DNA of 64,000 bases from Begonia masoniana (GCA_022432975.1 CM039516.1:36607599-36671598), one strand, 5' to 3'. Counted from the stretch's first letter, positions 12,140 to 22,067 are shown. Made by a program: numbers and translations. The notes: generated from the letters alone by a model not told the origin.

Positions 12140-12292
12140 AAGGCAGTGGTGGATGTAATTTTAAAAGCAGCGGTGGATGTGATTTAAAAAGGGCAGCGGT
12201 GGATGTAATTTTAAAAGCAGCGGTGGATGTGATTTTAAAGGGCAGCGGTGGATGTAATTTTAAAAGCAGCGATGGATGTGATTTTAAACGTT
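12140..12292. repeat. Minisatellite GCAGCGGTGGATGTGATTTT, left arm
   Basis: About six units of ~25 bp alternating GCAGCGGTGGATGTAATTTT and GCAGCGGTGGATGTGATTTT. The inverted counterpart is at 12660-12850. Confidence 0.85.
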
Positions 12293-12596
12293 GTATTGAA
12301 TCTTTCGATGTATTTAAAACCTCTGTATTTGACAGTTGAATTTATACTTTGAAGTATTCTGGAATTGTTTGGAATATTTTCTCTTTTAGGGTGTACACAG
12401 GATTATCTCCGATTTTAGAGCCATCCATGCAGTATGGTTTCTTAAACCTCGGTTGTGTTTTCTGATATGTCTAAAATCATGTTTTGAATCGGTTTTTGAA
12501 GTTTGAAGCTTTTATACTTTTTGTTTTCACGTTTTCTGTTTTATGTATTCCTGTTAAAGGTCATAATTTTGCCTTTAAACTCTACTTCCACCAATT

Positions 12597-12850
12597 CACA
12601 TCCACCGCTGATGACGTCATCTGTTTTACATCGCCCGATGACGTCATCTGTTTTACATTTACCGCTGCCTTTGAAATCACATCCACCGCTGCCCTTTAAA
12701 ATCACATCCACCGCTGCTTTTGAAATCACATCCACCACTGCCCTTTAAAATCACATCCACCGCTGCTTTTAAAATTACATCCACCGCTGCCCTTTTTAAA
12801 TCACATCCACCGCTGCTTTTAAAATTACATCCACCGCTGCCTTTTAAAAT
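12597..12850. repeat. Minisatellite in the right arm, with TGACGTCA sites
   Basis: About eight inverted units of the same ~25-bp repeat (ATCACATCCACCGCTGC). It begins with two copies of a segment holding the palindrome TGACGTCA (12612-12619 and 12639-12646); a third copy of the palindrome is at 12979-12986. Confidence 0.8.
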
Positions 12851-13485
12851 TATATATGCCGCTGTTTACTGTTCACTTTTGCCTTATTCACATCTGCTGC
12901 TGTTTACTGTTCACTTTTGTCTTATTCACATCTACCGCTAGTCTATATCGCCCGCCTAGTTTATTTACATCTTCCGCCTGACGTCATCTGCCTACTTCTT
13001 CTGCCTCAGTTTATTTACTTCTTCTGCCCTAGATCATTTGATCCTGTCATTCACTGTAGCCCTTCTTCCGGCATGACATCCAGTTTCTGTTTCCCATTTT
13101 ATTTGGTCTTCACTGCATGTCAGTCGTCCATTTCCGCCTATTTATTTTCATCGTCCACTTCTGTCTTCCCGTTTACGATTCTCCCTGTCTCCCCGCATTC
13201 GTCTAGGGAAAGTTTACATCTAAATTTTTAAGTGTTCCAATCTTACTTATTTCCTCTGTTGTTCATTATGCTGTCCAATTTTAACTGTTTCCCGTTTTGC
13301 TTTTAAATTCAGAGAAATGTTTTCTCTCTGTGTAAGTTTTCAGGGTTGGTTTGTTTACAAAAAAAAAAATGGTCCCCGTTTTAAATGTCCCGGAGTGACG
13401 GCTCCTCGGCCCCGAACGGGTCGGGGGTCATCACAGTTATGGTATCAGAGCCTGTACCCAACCGGAAATGCCGAGGGGGGGTGAT

Positions 13486-13862
13486 TGTGATGACCCATAT
13501 GTGCACGATTGGCCCGTATACTGGATCCGGACCCAGATGGCGGTGCGTCCGCTCGGGAAAAAGGCAGGTGAAGGGGGTAGGTCGTAATGTGGGGGTCGTC
13601 ACAATCCCACAACGCTTGGGGAAGTATGTGGAAATGAAACATATGTAAAGAGACCCTCCCAAAATAGTAAGACGCGTTTTGGAGCACGATTGACAACGGA
13701 TCCCATAAGAACTCCAAAGTTAAAAGTGCTTCGGCAAGAGTACTACCAGGTTGGATGATCGACTGGGAAGTCCTCGCCAAACAAAGCCGTGAGGGGAGGA
13801 TAGTGGGCTGCGGCCCAATCCCCAGAGCGGAAAATATCTTGCTGGGAAAAGGGGTCGTTAGA
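13486..13862 (+). repeat. Cassandra LTR 4 with 5S-like module
   Basis: Starts TGTGATGACCC and ends GGTCGTTAGA (the terminal CA is mutated to GA). The 5S-like module runs with the plus strand from about 13672. The PBS ATGGTATCAGAGCC follows. Confidence 0.88.
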
Positions 13863-13924
13863 AATGGTATCAGAGCCTGTACCGAACCAGAAATGTGGCC
13901 AACGAGGACGTTGGGGGGGGTGAT

Positions 13925-14302
13925 TGTGATAACCCATATGTGCACGACTGGCTTGTATACTAGATCCAGACCCGGATGACAGTGCGTCCGCATGGGAAAA
14001 AGGCCGGTGAAGGGGGTAGGTCGTAATGTGGGGGTTCGTCACAATCCCACATCGCTTGGGAAAGTATGTGGAAATGAAACATATGTAAATAGATCTTTCC
14101 AAAATAGTAAGATGCGTTTTGGAGCACAATTGACAACGGATCTCATAAGAACTCCAAAGTTAAAAGTGCTTCGGCGAGAGTAGTACCAGGTTGGGTGACC
14201 GACTGGGAAGTTCTCACCAAACAAAGCCGTGAGGGGAGGATATTGGGCTGCGGCCTAATCCCCAGAGCGGACAATATCTTGCTGGAAAAATGGGTCGTTA
14301 CA
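13925..14302 (+). repeat. Cassandra LTR 5 with 5S-like module
   Basis: 378 bp, TGTGATAACCC to GGTCGTTACA, the right end of the composite. The 5S-like part at about 14108-14230 includes AGTTAAAAGTGCTTCGGCGA and GGTTGGGTGACCGACTGGG, which correspond to box A/intermediate element and box C of 5S genes. Confidence 0.9.
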
Positions 14303-15247
14303 TGCTAAGCATTAGACTTACGTTTTGTGTTCTATGGTGTAGGTGAGTACGTGCTCTCAGGTGAGCTATATGAGGGAGGCCAGGAGTAGGACGCAGTCGG
14401 AGACGCATGCGGTATGCCGGTGCAGGCAGTTGTTGAGGCGTCTTGACCATGACGCAGCTGAGAGGAGTGTTAAATGGGGTATTTTGATGGAGATTTAGAA
14501 TTGTACATAAGTTAGGAAACTTGAAACTCTTTTGTTATGTATTTGAGACGTATTTTATAAAATGTATATTTTCAAGATTTTTGTTTTAGAAAAATTAAAC
14601 GTTATGCTACTCAGTTTTTCATAAAAGGATCGATGTTGGTTTTCATCAATTTTTACGTTTCTGCTGACATTTTAGAGTCGAGTTTCCGGGATTTTCACGT
14701 GTCAAGAAGTTAAAAATGTTGGGAAGGTTTTAGGTGAATTAGAAGTGTGAGAATTGAAGAAAAATTGAAAATGGTGGAAGTGGGTCGAAATGGTGCACTG
14801 GTGGCTGAGGTTGGTGCGCAGGGCTACTGGTGGGCTCGTGCAACAGGCGCGCGGTGGCCGTGCGCAGCGCCTAGCACCGATCGATGGCAAAATTGGTGCA
14901 AAATTGGTCGGCAACCCGAGAGGGTGCAAGCGCTGATCAATCGGCACCAAGCGCGCAAGACGCGCTGCTTGGGCAGCGCGCGCACCGAGTGCGTGCACGC
15001 AGTGCCCATGGTGGGCCATTTTGATTTTTTTCAAATTTTTTCTTTTTCCAATATGTTTTAACGCGGCATTTTCTGACACGTTTTATACTTATTTTACTAA
15101 CGGTTTCCACACGTTTTCGAATTTTCGAAAAACTCAAAAATCGAGTCAAAAGTTTATTGAAAATCTTTTTAATCGCAGTTTAATGGTTTGTATGAGTGAG
15201 CAAAGTAGCGACTCGAGCTCGAGTGGGTTCGGGGGCGTTACAGACAA

Positions 15248-16376
15248 TATAGTGATGGTTGCACTACATGGCCCTACAGATGGTTTGTTGATTCTGATTT
15301 CCCAATTTGAATTTATCTTATCCATAAATACTTATTTTTAAAACATTGGTTATGAAAGTTGAAATTATTATTTGAGTACAGTTAGTTCACCACAATATAG
15401 TTTAGATCAGATTGGAGAAAAGTGAGTCCGACATCATTACTCAACATTTAATTCTTATTTTGAGTATTTCGAGTATTTCTTTTTGGTAAGAAACTATAGT
15501 ATTTTTCATTTCAATTTGGTTTATCTGTATAACTCTTAGTGTTACACTTTTATCAAAGACTATTTTAATTTTGATTTATTATTATGTTATATAGATGTTG
15601 CTGTTGGATTGACGTGTAAAAGCCCAAAGTTTTTGAGTATTGGCTTCTCTGATGTATTAGTTTTTTTTTTTTAAGTCTTCTATTAGGAGTCGCAATATCT
15701 ACCTAAGGTTAGACAATCTGATCTTGTCGAAGGTCACTCGTTCCCATTTTTGTTGCAATATCTTTTTGGGCTGTGATAGGAAGTGCGTTGGTTGGTCACT
15801 TCATATTTTTCAGGATGTACAGTAGGAAGACCTTCTGGTGTATAACAGTTGACGTGATGACAAAAATGTTAAATGTTAAATTGTTTAAAATAAATTTTAA
15901 TTAAATAAGCTGACTATCCTGAGTTTTTCAGACAAATTAGATCTCAAACATACTCCTGTTAGTAAAGTCATCATTGGCGTTTTAAAAAAAACGTTTGTTA
16001 GTTAGACAACACCTAGATGTTTCCATGAAATTGAAAACATGCAGCTGACGCAATTTATGTCGGAGCATTATCGAACATAATGTTGTGACAATTTTGTGTT
16101 TTTCCAGGGTTTGCATGAATATGATGTGTTTCGCGCCTAGGCATCTGAAGTCAAGACGTTGAGGCGGCGTCAAGGTGGACATGTGCCTGCTTGTTATGAC
16201 ATTTTATGCCGTGGCATTTTCTAAGGTATGTTTGGGCACTATAACGTTGAGGCTTCTTGATCGGGCAAACAATTTCAGCCCATTAGAAACCTTAGTTGTT
16301 CTTGAGAATTTTAGAATGGTAGTCATGATGATGTTAGGATAAGCACTAAAATTTGATATTCATACTAGACTTTTTG
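15248..16376. other. Non-coding stretch
   Basis: AT-rich sequence with no recognisable gene or element end. It separates the solo LTR from the Sirevirus-like element. Confidence 0.6.
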
Positions 16377-16425
16377 ATTATTGGATTTTGGTAGTAGTGA
16401 TATACTTCTACCAAAATCCAATAAT
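16377..16425. repeat. Perfect 18-bp hairpin at truncated LTR edge
   Basis: ATTATTGGATTTTGGTAG (16377-16394) and its exact reverse complement (16408-16425) are separated by 13 bp. The right arm ends where homology to the other LTR begins. Confidence 0.9.
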
Positions 16426-17028
16426 GATGAATCTTTAAACGCAGAACCGGTGTCGGATGATGCAACTTTAAAATGTTGAACCGGCATCGGATGAGAAGTT
16501 GTAGATGTCTTCCGCCTTTGTCGTTTAGTGAGCGTAGGATATCTTATTGATGTCTTCTGCCCTTGTCGTCTAGCGAACGTAGGATGTCTTCTTGAAGTAT
16601 TCCGCCCTTGTCGTCTAGCGAACGTAGGATGTCTTCTTGAGGTCATCCGCCTTTGTCGTCTAGCGAACGTAGGATGTCTTCTTGAAGTCTTCCGCCCTTG
16701 TCGTCTAGCGAACATAGGATGTCTTCTTGAAGTCATCCGCCTTTGTCGTCTAGTGAGCGGTGGATATCTTCATTTTATCTCATCCGCCTTTGTCGTTTAG
16801 TGGGCGGTGGATATCTTCATTTTAACTCTGTTAAAAAACTATGCAGCCCTGGACACTTAATCATATGCATTAGATAACTATAATACCCTTTCCAAGGGCA
16901 TTTCCAATAGATTAAACTCAAATGCATAATTCATTATTCTCATTTAATAAACATAATCAAATTATATTACAAGCATATAAACACATCATCAAAAATATAT
17001 TTAGACTTAAACACTAATTAAGTCAACA
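16421..17028 (-). repeat. Truncated 3' LTR of the Sirevirus-like element
   Basis: 608 bp matching the right part of the 5' LTR (about 27546-28201) and ending TTAAGTCAACA. The remaining ~0.7 kb of the LTR is missing and replaced by the hairpin at 16377-16425. Confidence 0.85.
16500..16820. repeat. 42-bp minisatellite in the 3' LTR
   Basis: About seven imperfect units of ~42 bp with the words TTGTCGTCTAGCGAACGTAG and GATGTCTTCTTGAAGTC. The repeated frame would read TSRRHPTFARRQG, which is a repeat artefact rather than a gene. The same array is in the 5' LTR. Confidence 0.9.
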
Positions 17029-17042
17029 ATCTCCTCCTTTTT
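17029..17042 (-). other. Polypurine tract of the Sirevirus-like element
   Basis: ATCTCCTCCTTTTT on the plus strand is AAAAAGGAGGAGAT on the element strand, adjoining the 3' LTR. Further PPT-like purine runs lie at about 17077-17088 (CTCCCCCTTAGG) and 17195-17206 (TCTCCCCATTGA), a multi-PPT arrangement reported for Sireviruses. Confidence 0.75.
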
Positions 17043-19264
17043 GATGATGACAACCTATAAATTTGATTAAATATAACTCCCCCTTAGGAAATGCATATAT
17101 TCCAAAAACAAACACAGAGCATATCAGAGTTTAAAAAACAGTCAAAAATATGCATACACAAATCATAGTAACTAATTTCACCGATCAAATATATTCTCCC
17201 CATTGACATTATCAAAAACAAACAAACACAAAGACAGCAGAAGCAATGCAGTCACCACATGGATAGAAACATAAGAGAAATGTCATTAGAATATCAATAA
17301 AAATGTTTACAAATAAAATCTGCTACTTAAAGAAAACTAAAAAATGAGTCTAGAAAGCTTGGCTAATCCAAGCGGGCACTTCAAGATCTGAACGAAAAAT
17401 AAGTATCCACAAGGGCGCGAAGTGAAGCAATAGTGGGAGGAAGTGGTGCTTGATAGATCACGATATCCTGGCATGGAGAAGGCTCTGGCTGAGGAGCATC
17501 AGATGGAGAGGGTCCTTGATAGACCACCAAATCAAAGCAGGGAGCAGAAATGGCAGAGATTTCGGGAAACATTATCATGTCCAGACAAGAGGGATGTGCT
17601 ACAGATGGAGAAGCAGTAAGAGAGGCATCCAGAGGACTTGAGGACTCGAAAGGGGGCTCTCGGGCAGAAATAGCAGCAGAAGGAGAGAATGTCAGCGTAG
17701 CTTCCTGAAGATCTAAGGGCAGGAGCCGAGCATCTTCACCTGCCTCTGGACGGATGATCGGAGGGAGGAAGTCTTCAGAACAAGCCTCTGTGACACAGAC
17801 TAAATTGGATGGTTCAGTTTCAGGTTCGGGATGCAGATTGTCAACAAAGGATCTGAGCAACTCAAGTTCCTTGGCAACAATGCGGCGATGACCATCCATT
17901 TTTGTTGCCAGCAACCCAAGACCAATATCCATAGCAATGCTTATGTTCTTTTGAGTCTGGTCAAGCTTGGCGTCTAGAGATTTCTCAAGCTGACAGAGGG
18001 CGGACCCTAGACTGTCAATAGAGGCCTTTAAATCATTGTATTGAGCCTCACTCAACGAAAATCTCCGCTGATAAGTCAGAGGAGTGGCAGGAGTAACTGA
18101 TGGAATTGGTGAGGAAACGTGGACAAGTGGAGCTGTTAGTAGTGGAGGAGGTGGTTGGACTGGAGGAGGAGGTGGTAGTAAGGGAGGAGGTGGTTGGACT
18201 GGTGGAGGAAGTTGGACTGGAGGAGGGGTTTGGACTGGAGGAGGAAGGGGGACTGGAGGAGGCAGAGAAGGTACCAAAAGAGTAGGGAAGGAGATGGCTG
18301 AGGAACTGAGATGGCCTCAAAAAGATGGGCTGGAGAGGATGGAGCAGAGAGTCTTGGCACTGGTGGAGGAAGGTGGGAGCGTGAGACCAGAGATTGAGGA
18401 GGGGAAATATCAAATGCAGGTATCTCTGAGTCACCACCTCCTTCTTGCATTGATGACTCTTCATCCAAAATCAGTTTCATTTTTCCTTTTCTGACGGCTG
18501 CAACCTTAGCAGCCCTTTGCTTGGACTGATCCAAAACTGTAACGCCGCCGAACCCACCCTAGTTCGGTGCGCTACTTTGCTAACCAATCCCACATTAAAA
18601 CATAATTTATAAGCCTAGACTCGTTAATTTCCCTTAATCCTAACCGCTAAGCACCACAACATCTTTCCCGAAAATTTCGGCAAAATAACGCCTGAAAATT
18701 GCGCCTAAAAAATGCTAGGTACCTGCAACCGAATAAATCCCAACCAACCAGATCCCGAAAATACTTACTTAACTAACCAGCAACCAGCATACGAAATCTC
18801 CAAATAACAATAAGAGGAACCTAAAATGCGAACATCTGAAAAATCCACAATATAGGCGATACATCACCCGTAAATATGACTAAATACAACATTTCCCAAA
18901 AAGAGTTAAAAAAAACTGAATACAATCCAATCCAACACATTTCCCCGAAGATCATGGTCGAGACGCCCCGACAACTGCCTGCACCGGCGTGCTCCATGTG
19001 CCACCGACTGCCACCTAGTCCCGGGCTTCATCATCTAGCTCACCTGATCTTGTTTTCACCTACACCACAGAACACACACACACACGTAAGCTTAAGCTTA
19101 GCAAGTAATGAAGAACGAATATAAACATTCACAACGCACACCACACTCACACAATACTCAAGCAATAACCAACAAACAAATAACACCGACAACCAAGCAG
19201 GTCACTCACACAATACTCAAACACCAAACACCAAACAATAAACAACTTCTAACACAGTTTGCCT

Positions 19265-19379
19265 GCACCGAAGTGCCATGTTTGCCGTGCACCGAAGTGC
19301 CATGTTTGCCGTGCACCGAAGTGCCATATTTGCCGTGCACCGAAGTGCCATATTTGCCGTGCACCGAAGTGCCATATTT
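19265..19379. repeat. 24-bp minisatellite, five units
   Basis: Unit TGCACCGAAGTGCCATRTTT plus GCCG, five copies, within the solo LTR. The translated CTEVPCLP repeat is a by-product. Confidence 0.92.
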
Positions 19380-20210
19380 TTCACACACACACGACAAACA
19401 CAACAACAACACAACAGCAAGGCCAAACCAACACAACAGCAAGGCCGAACCACACCACAACTCAATACAAAACACAACAATAACACAACACTACACGAAG
19501 GAGAGCAGTAAAAAAATAAACACTACCGTTCTGTGGTGTAGGCCCGAAGGCGAAAGGATAACACCCAATACTTACCTGAACGCTCGGCTTCTGCTTGCAC
19601 ACTTCTACCGGTCAAATCACTCGTCCGACGACCTAAAATAACAAAACTTAGCTTGATAAACCATCAATAAAATCTACAACTTCTTAAACCTAAAACTAAC
19701 CAACACCTAAACACATTTCAATATTAAAACCCAAAAACCCGATTTTTGTACAATTTTGACCGTCAAACTTCAAACGGTCATAACTCTCTCATTTTTAAAC
19801 AGAATTCGACATGCCACCCCAATTCGGAAACCTCTACACGTCTACTATACATTGAAACACTCAAAACAATTAAACAAACACCCTAGCCAACTCGAAATCC
19901 AGCAAACAGAATCGGCTCACTTGATGCCTAAAAATCGATTTTGTGCATTTCAATTCCAAATCACAATCTAATCACTCCAACACCTAAACTAACCTATTGA
20001 AGGACTAAATAACTAAAAGAGGAAGAAAATCCCCAAAGAAAACCAAATTTTCGGACTCCTCCTTTTAGAACCCTCACCAAAACCTCCTAAAACACCCTAC
20101 AAACACTTCTAAGCTTTATCCCATAGTACATAAACCAAAACCCATGAGAAATTACCTTGGATTGCCTTGAGAAAATGAAGAACTAAGGAGGGAAATTGTC
20201 GGCTATGGAG

Positions 20211-20237
20211 GAAAGAGAGAGAGAGAGAGAGAGAGAG
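20211..20237. repeat. GA microsatellite
   Basis: About 13 GA units in the solo LTR. Confidence 0.9.
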
Positions 20238-21380
20238 TTGATGGAGTGGAGAAGAAGACCACTTTGTCTTCGTTTTAAACCTAACTTTTCTTTCTTTTTT
20301 TTTTCATTTAATTACCATGTAAATTACCAATTAACCCTCACTTTTCCCCCACCACCTAGCAGCCAACGATTCATCTAAAACCCTCCACTTCTTCCTTTCA
20401 ATTTACTACATTTTGATTGGTTAGTTGCATTTGACTTTTCAAACCAAAGTTCTCCACCAATCACAAATTGGTTTGACATGTCAAACTCTCCACTTCTCAT
20501 TACTCTTCTAATACCCTTCTATGTACACTAATCTTAAATAATTGAACCCTCATGCTTGACCTAGACTAGGGTCACACACGTTCTGGGAAAATTCTTGGTG
20601 TTACAAAAATAAAATTCCCTTGACGGGTTCTCTTAATTCTCATCCTTGTCAAAGTGGATTTAGAGTAGTAACTGGATGATTTGAGACAGGAAGGATCCTC
20701 ATCCTCGGGAAATTCAACCTCGGACATCTGAAAAATCTTCATGAGAAGGAGGTTATAGGGAAAAGATGTAGGCCCTGAAGAAACACACTGAATCATCCTT
20801 CTCAGAATAATGTATCCTATTTCAACCGTGGTCTTTTGATAGAGGGCAAAAAGAACAACAAATTCCATGCTGCTAATATCATCATAATGACCACCCTTAG
20901 GAATAACGTTATAACTGATCATCTGATGGAGAAGTCAAGCTCTAATGGTTAAATGTTTGCTCTTTAAGGAATTGGGAATGTTGTTCGGGTCTAGGGCAAT
21001 TTCTTTCAAAAATTGTTTTCCCTCGGGAGTTCCAAGAAATGGGGGTTCTAGCCCTGTTGAATAGATTTTGGGATGTTGATCTAGATGAGGACTCCCCAGA
21101 AACTTACTTAGAGATTGGGAGGTAAGAACTATGTGTTTTTCATACACATAGCTCGAGATGGTTGATTGGTCAGAAGGATAACTAAGATTGACATAGAACA
21201 TTTTAATGGCAGTGGGGTAAAAGAAGGATTCAACTTCAAACAACCCTATTAAACCAATGTCTGTCAAGGGAGCTACTAAATTTAAACCTACTAACTCGTC
21301 TGGAACAATACCACGACTTGGAATCAACTTCTTATCTTTAAAGTACTCGTGATACCTGGCTTTAGCAGTCTGATTGAGGA

Positions 21381-21894
21381 AATAGAACGACGGCCAACTA
21401 TTTGCACGAGGAATCACCGAAGTTGGACGAGCAGAGACTTTGGCTTTCTTCTTGGTCGGTTCGGAAACTCCACGAGATGATGAAACCAGATGATCCATTG
21501 GAAAGATAAGATCGAGAGAGAGAGGATTGGTAGGGCTGGGGTTTTCAGAAAGAGTGCGAAAGATGAAGCGTCTTGGTGAAGAAATAAAAATTTAAAAGAA
21601 ATAAAGCACCGCCCGACGTGATGAAGTCACACGTGTAAATAGAACGACAGCCAACTATTTGCACGAGGAATCACCGAAGTTGGACGAGCAGAGACTTTGG
21701 CCTTCTTCTTGGTCGGTTCAGAAACTCCACGAGATGATGAAACCAGATGATCCATTGGAAAGATAAGATCGAGAGAGAGAGGATTGGTAGGGCTGGGGTT
21801 TTCAGAAAGAGTTCGAAAGATGAAGCGTCTTGGTGAAGAAATAAAAATTTAAAAGAAATAAAGCACCGCCCGACGTGATGAAGTCACACGTGTA
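21381..21894. repeat. 257-bp tandem duplication over the third-ORF start
   Basis: 21381-21637 and 21638-21894 are nearly identical with a period of 257 bp. Each contains the first ~38 codons of the third ORF, its ATG (cat at 21496-21498 and again near 21753) and the upstream leader. The upstream copy therefore encodes only a truncated N-terminus. Confidence 0.92.
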
Positions 21895-22067
21895 ACACTG
21901 ATATCGTCCGATAGATGACACGTGTCAGCAGATTAGAAAATACATCATCCGATGCATAGACATCATCCGGTCAGTGGAGGATACATATCATCCGGTTATC
22001 TATATGCACCGATTTCATCAATAAATCAGATCACTCTTTCACAGGAAGACATTCCAACAGAAGAGAC

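Larger units (their letters stand above)
11551..13435. repeat. Inverted core of the Cassandra composite
   Basis: Two arms (about 11551-12295 and about 12595-13435) are reverse complements with scattered differences, around a ~300-bp unique centre. The core ends TGTGACGACCC and GGGTCATCACA and is followed on each side by a TGGTATCAGAGCC site, so each arm behaves like an LTR 3' end of another family. Words such as TGTTTCCCATTTT and CGGCATGACATCC recur in both arms. No protein-coding frame is recognised; the open frames seen are translations of the repeats. Confidence 0.85.
10230..14302. mobile_element. Palindromic multi-LTR Cassandra composite
   Basis: Three Cassandra LTRs with short internal regions point left (10230-11550), a non-Cassandra inverted core follows (11551-13435), then two LTRs point right (13436-14302). 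Both outer ends are the LTR 3' (U5) end: TGTAACGACC at the left is the reverse complement of GGTCGTTACA at the right. The insertion is flanked by the perfect 5-bp duplication TGCTA (10225-10229 and 14303-14307). Each internal region of about 50-72 bp holds a TGGTATCAGAGCC primer-binding site. The arms differ in copy number and bases, so this is not a simple read artefact. Inferred to have integrated as one palindromic DNA. Confidence 0.88.
8609..15242 (+). mobile_element. Solo gypsy-type LTR, split by a Cassandra composite
   Basis: The outer ends are TGTAACACCCCGGAATTCC (8609) and GGGTTCGGGGGCGTTACA (to 15242), flanked by the perfect 5-bp duplication GACAA (8604-8608 and 15243-15247). Removing the 4073-bp insert and its duplicated TGCTA leaves about 2556 bp with no coding sequence, PBS or PPT, as expected for a solo LTR left by unequal recombination. 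TGTAACACCCC starts and long LTRs are common in Del/Tekay-type chromoviruses, so that family is likely but not proven. Two ~100-bp imperfect repeats with GTGCTAG and TAGCACCTC words lie at about 9838-9990. Confidence 0.85.
18538..20605 (-). mobile_element. Solo gypsy-type LTR inserted in the third ORF
   Basis: On the minus strand it starts TGTAACACCAAGAATTTTCC (20605) and ends GGGTTCGGCGGCGTTACA (18538), like the solo LTR at 8609-15242. It is flanked by AAAAC (18533-18537) and AAAAT (20606-20610), a 5-bp duplication with one mismatch. It has no PBS, PPT or coding sequence. It carries a 24-bp minisatellite and a GA microsatellite. Confidence 0.82.
17381..21498 (-). pseudogene. Third ORF of the Sirevirus, plant-transposon-protein-like
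   Basis: The minus-strand reading starts at 21498 (MDHLVSSSRG). The N-terminal part (20935-21498, 187 aa) and 20611-20922 resemble the plant protein domain annotated as putative plant transposon protein. The C-terminal part (17381-18534) has a long Pro-rich stretch (PPPVQ repeats), then a probable coiled coil (LKASIDSLGSALCQLEKSL) and an acidic tail. Position between RNase H and the PPT is that of the env-like ORF of Sireviruses. No clear membrane segment is visible. It is broken by a frameshift near 20930, one in the Pro-rich region, and a 2068-bp LTR insertion (18538-20605). Confidence 0.65.

Noticed and set aside
14108..14230. A functional 5S rRNA gene
   Set aside because: The 5S-like sequence is diverged, lies inside Cassandra LTRs with defined ends, and is repeated with each LTR; it is a retrotransposon module rather than rDNA.
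14747..15061. GC-rich open frames around 14.7-15.1 kb
   Set aside because: They overlap on both strands inside the solo LTR and have no motif.
16365..16800. Arg/His-rich repeat protein on either strand
   Set aside because: Artefact of the 42-bp minisatellite; its frame follows the repeat period and has no start context or conserved flank.
16500..16820. Regularly spaced repeats resembling a CRISPR array
   Set aside because: Units are directly adjacent 42-bp minisatellite copies in a plant LTR with no unique spacers and no cas genes; the same array is in the other LTR.
17381..18277. Extensin-like or formin-like host gene (proline-rich)
   Set aside because: It is continuous with the third ORF of the Sirevirus-like element, between pol and the PPT, and on the same strand.
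19206..19641. Cysteine-rich repeat proteins (CTEVPCLP units)
   Set aside because: Translations of a 24-bp minisatellite in a solo LTR, open in several frames on both strands.
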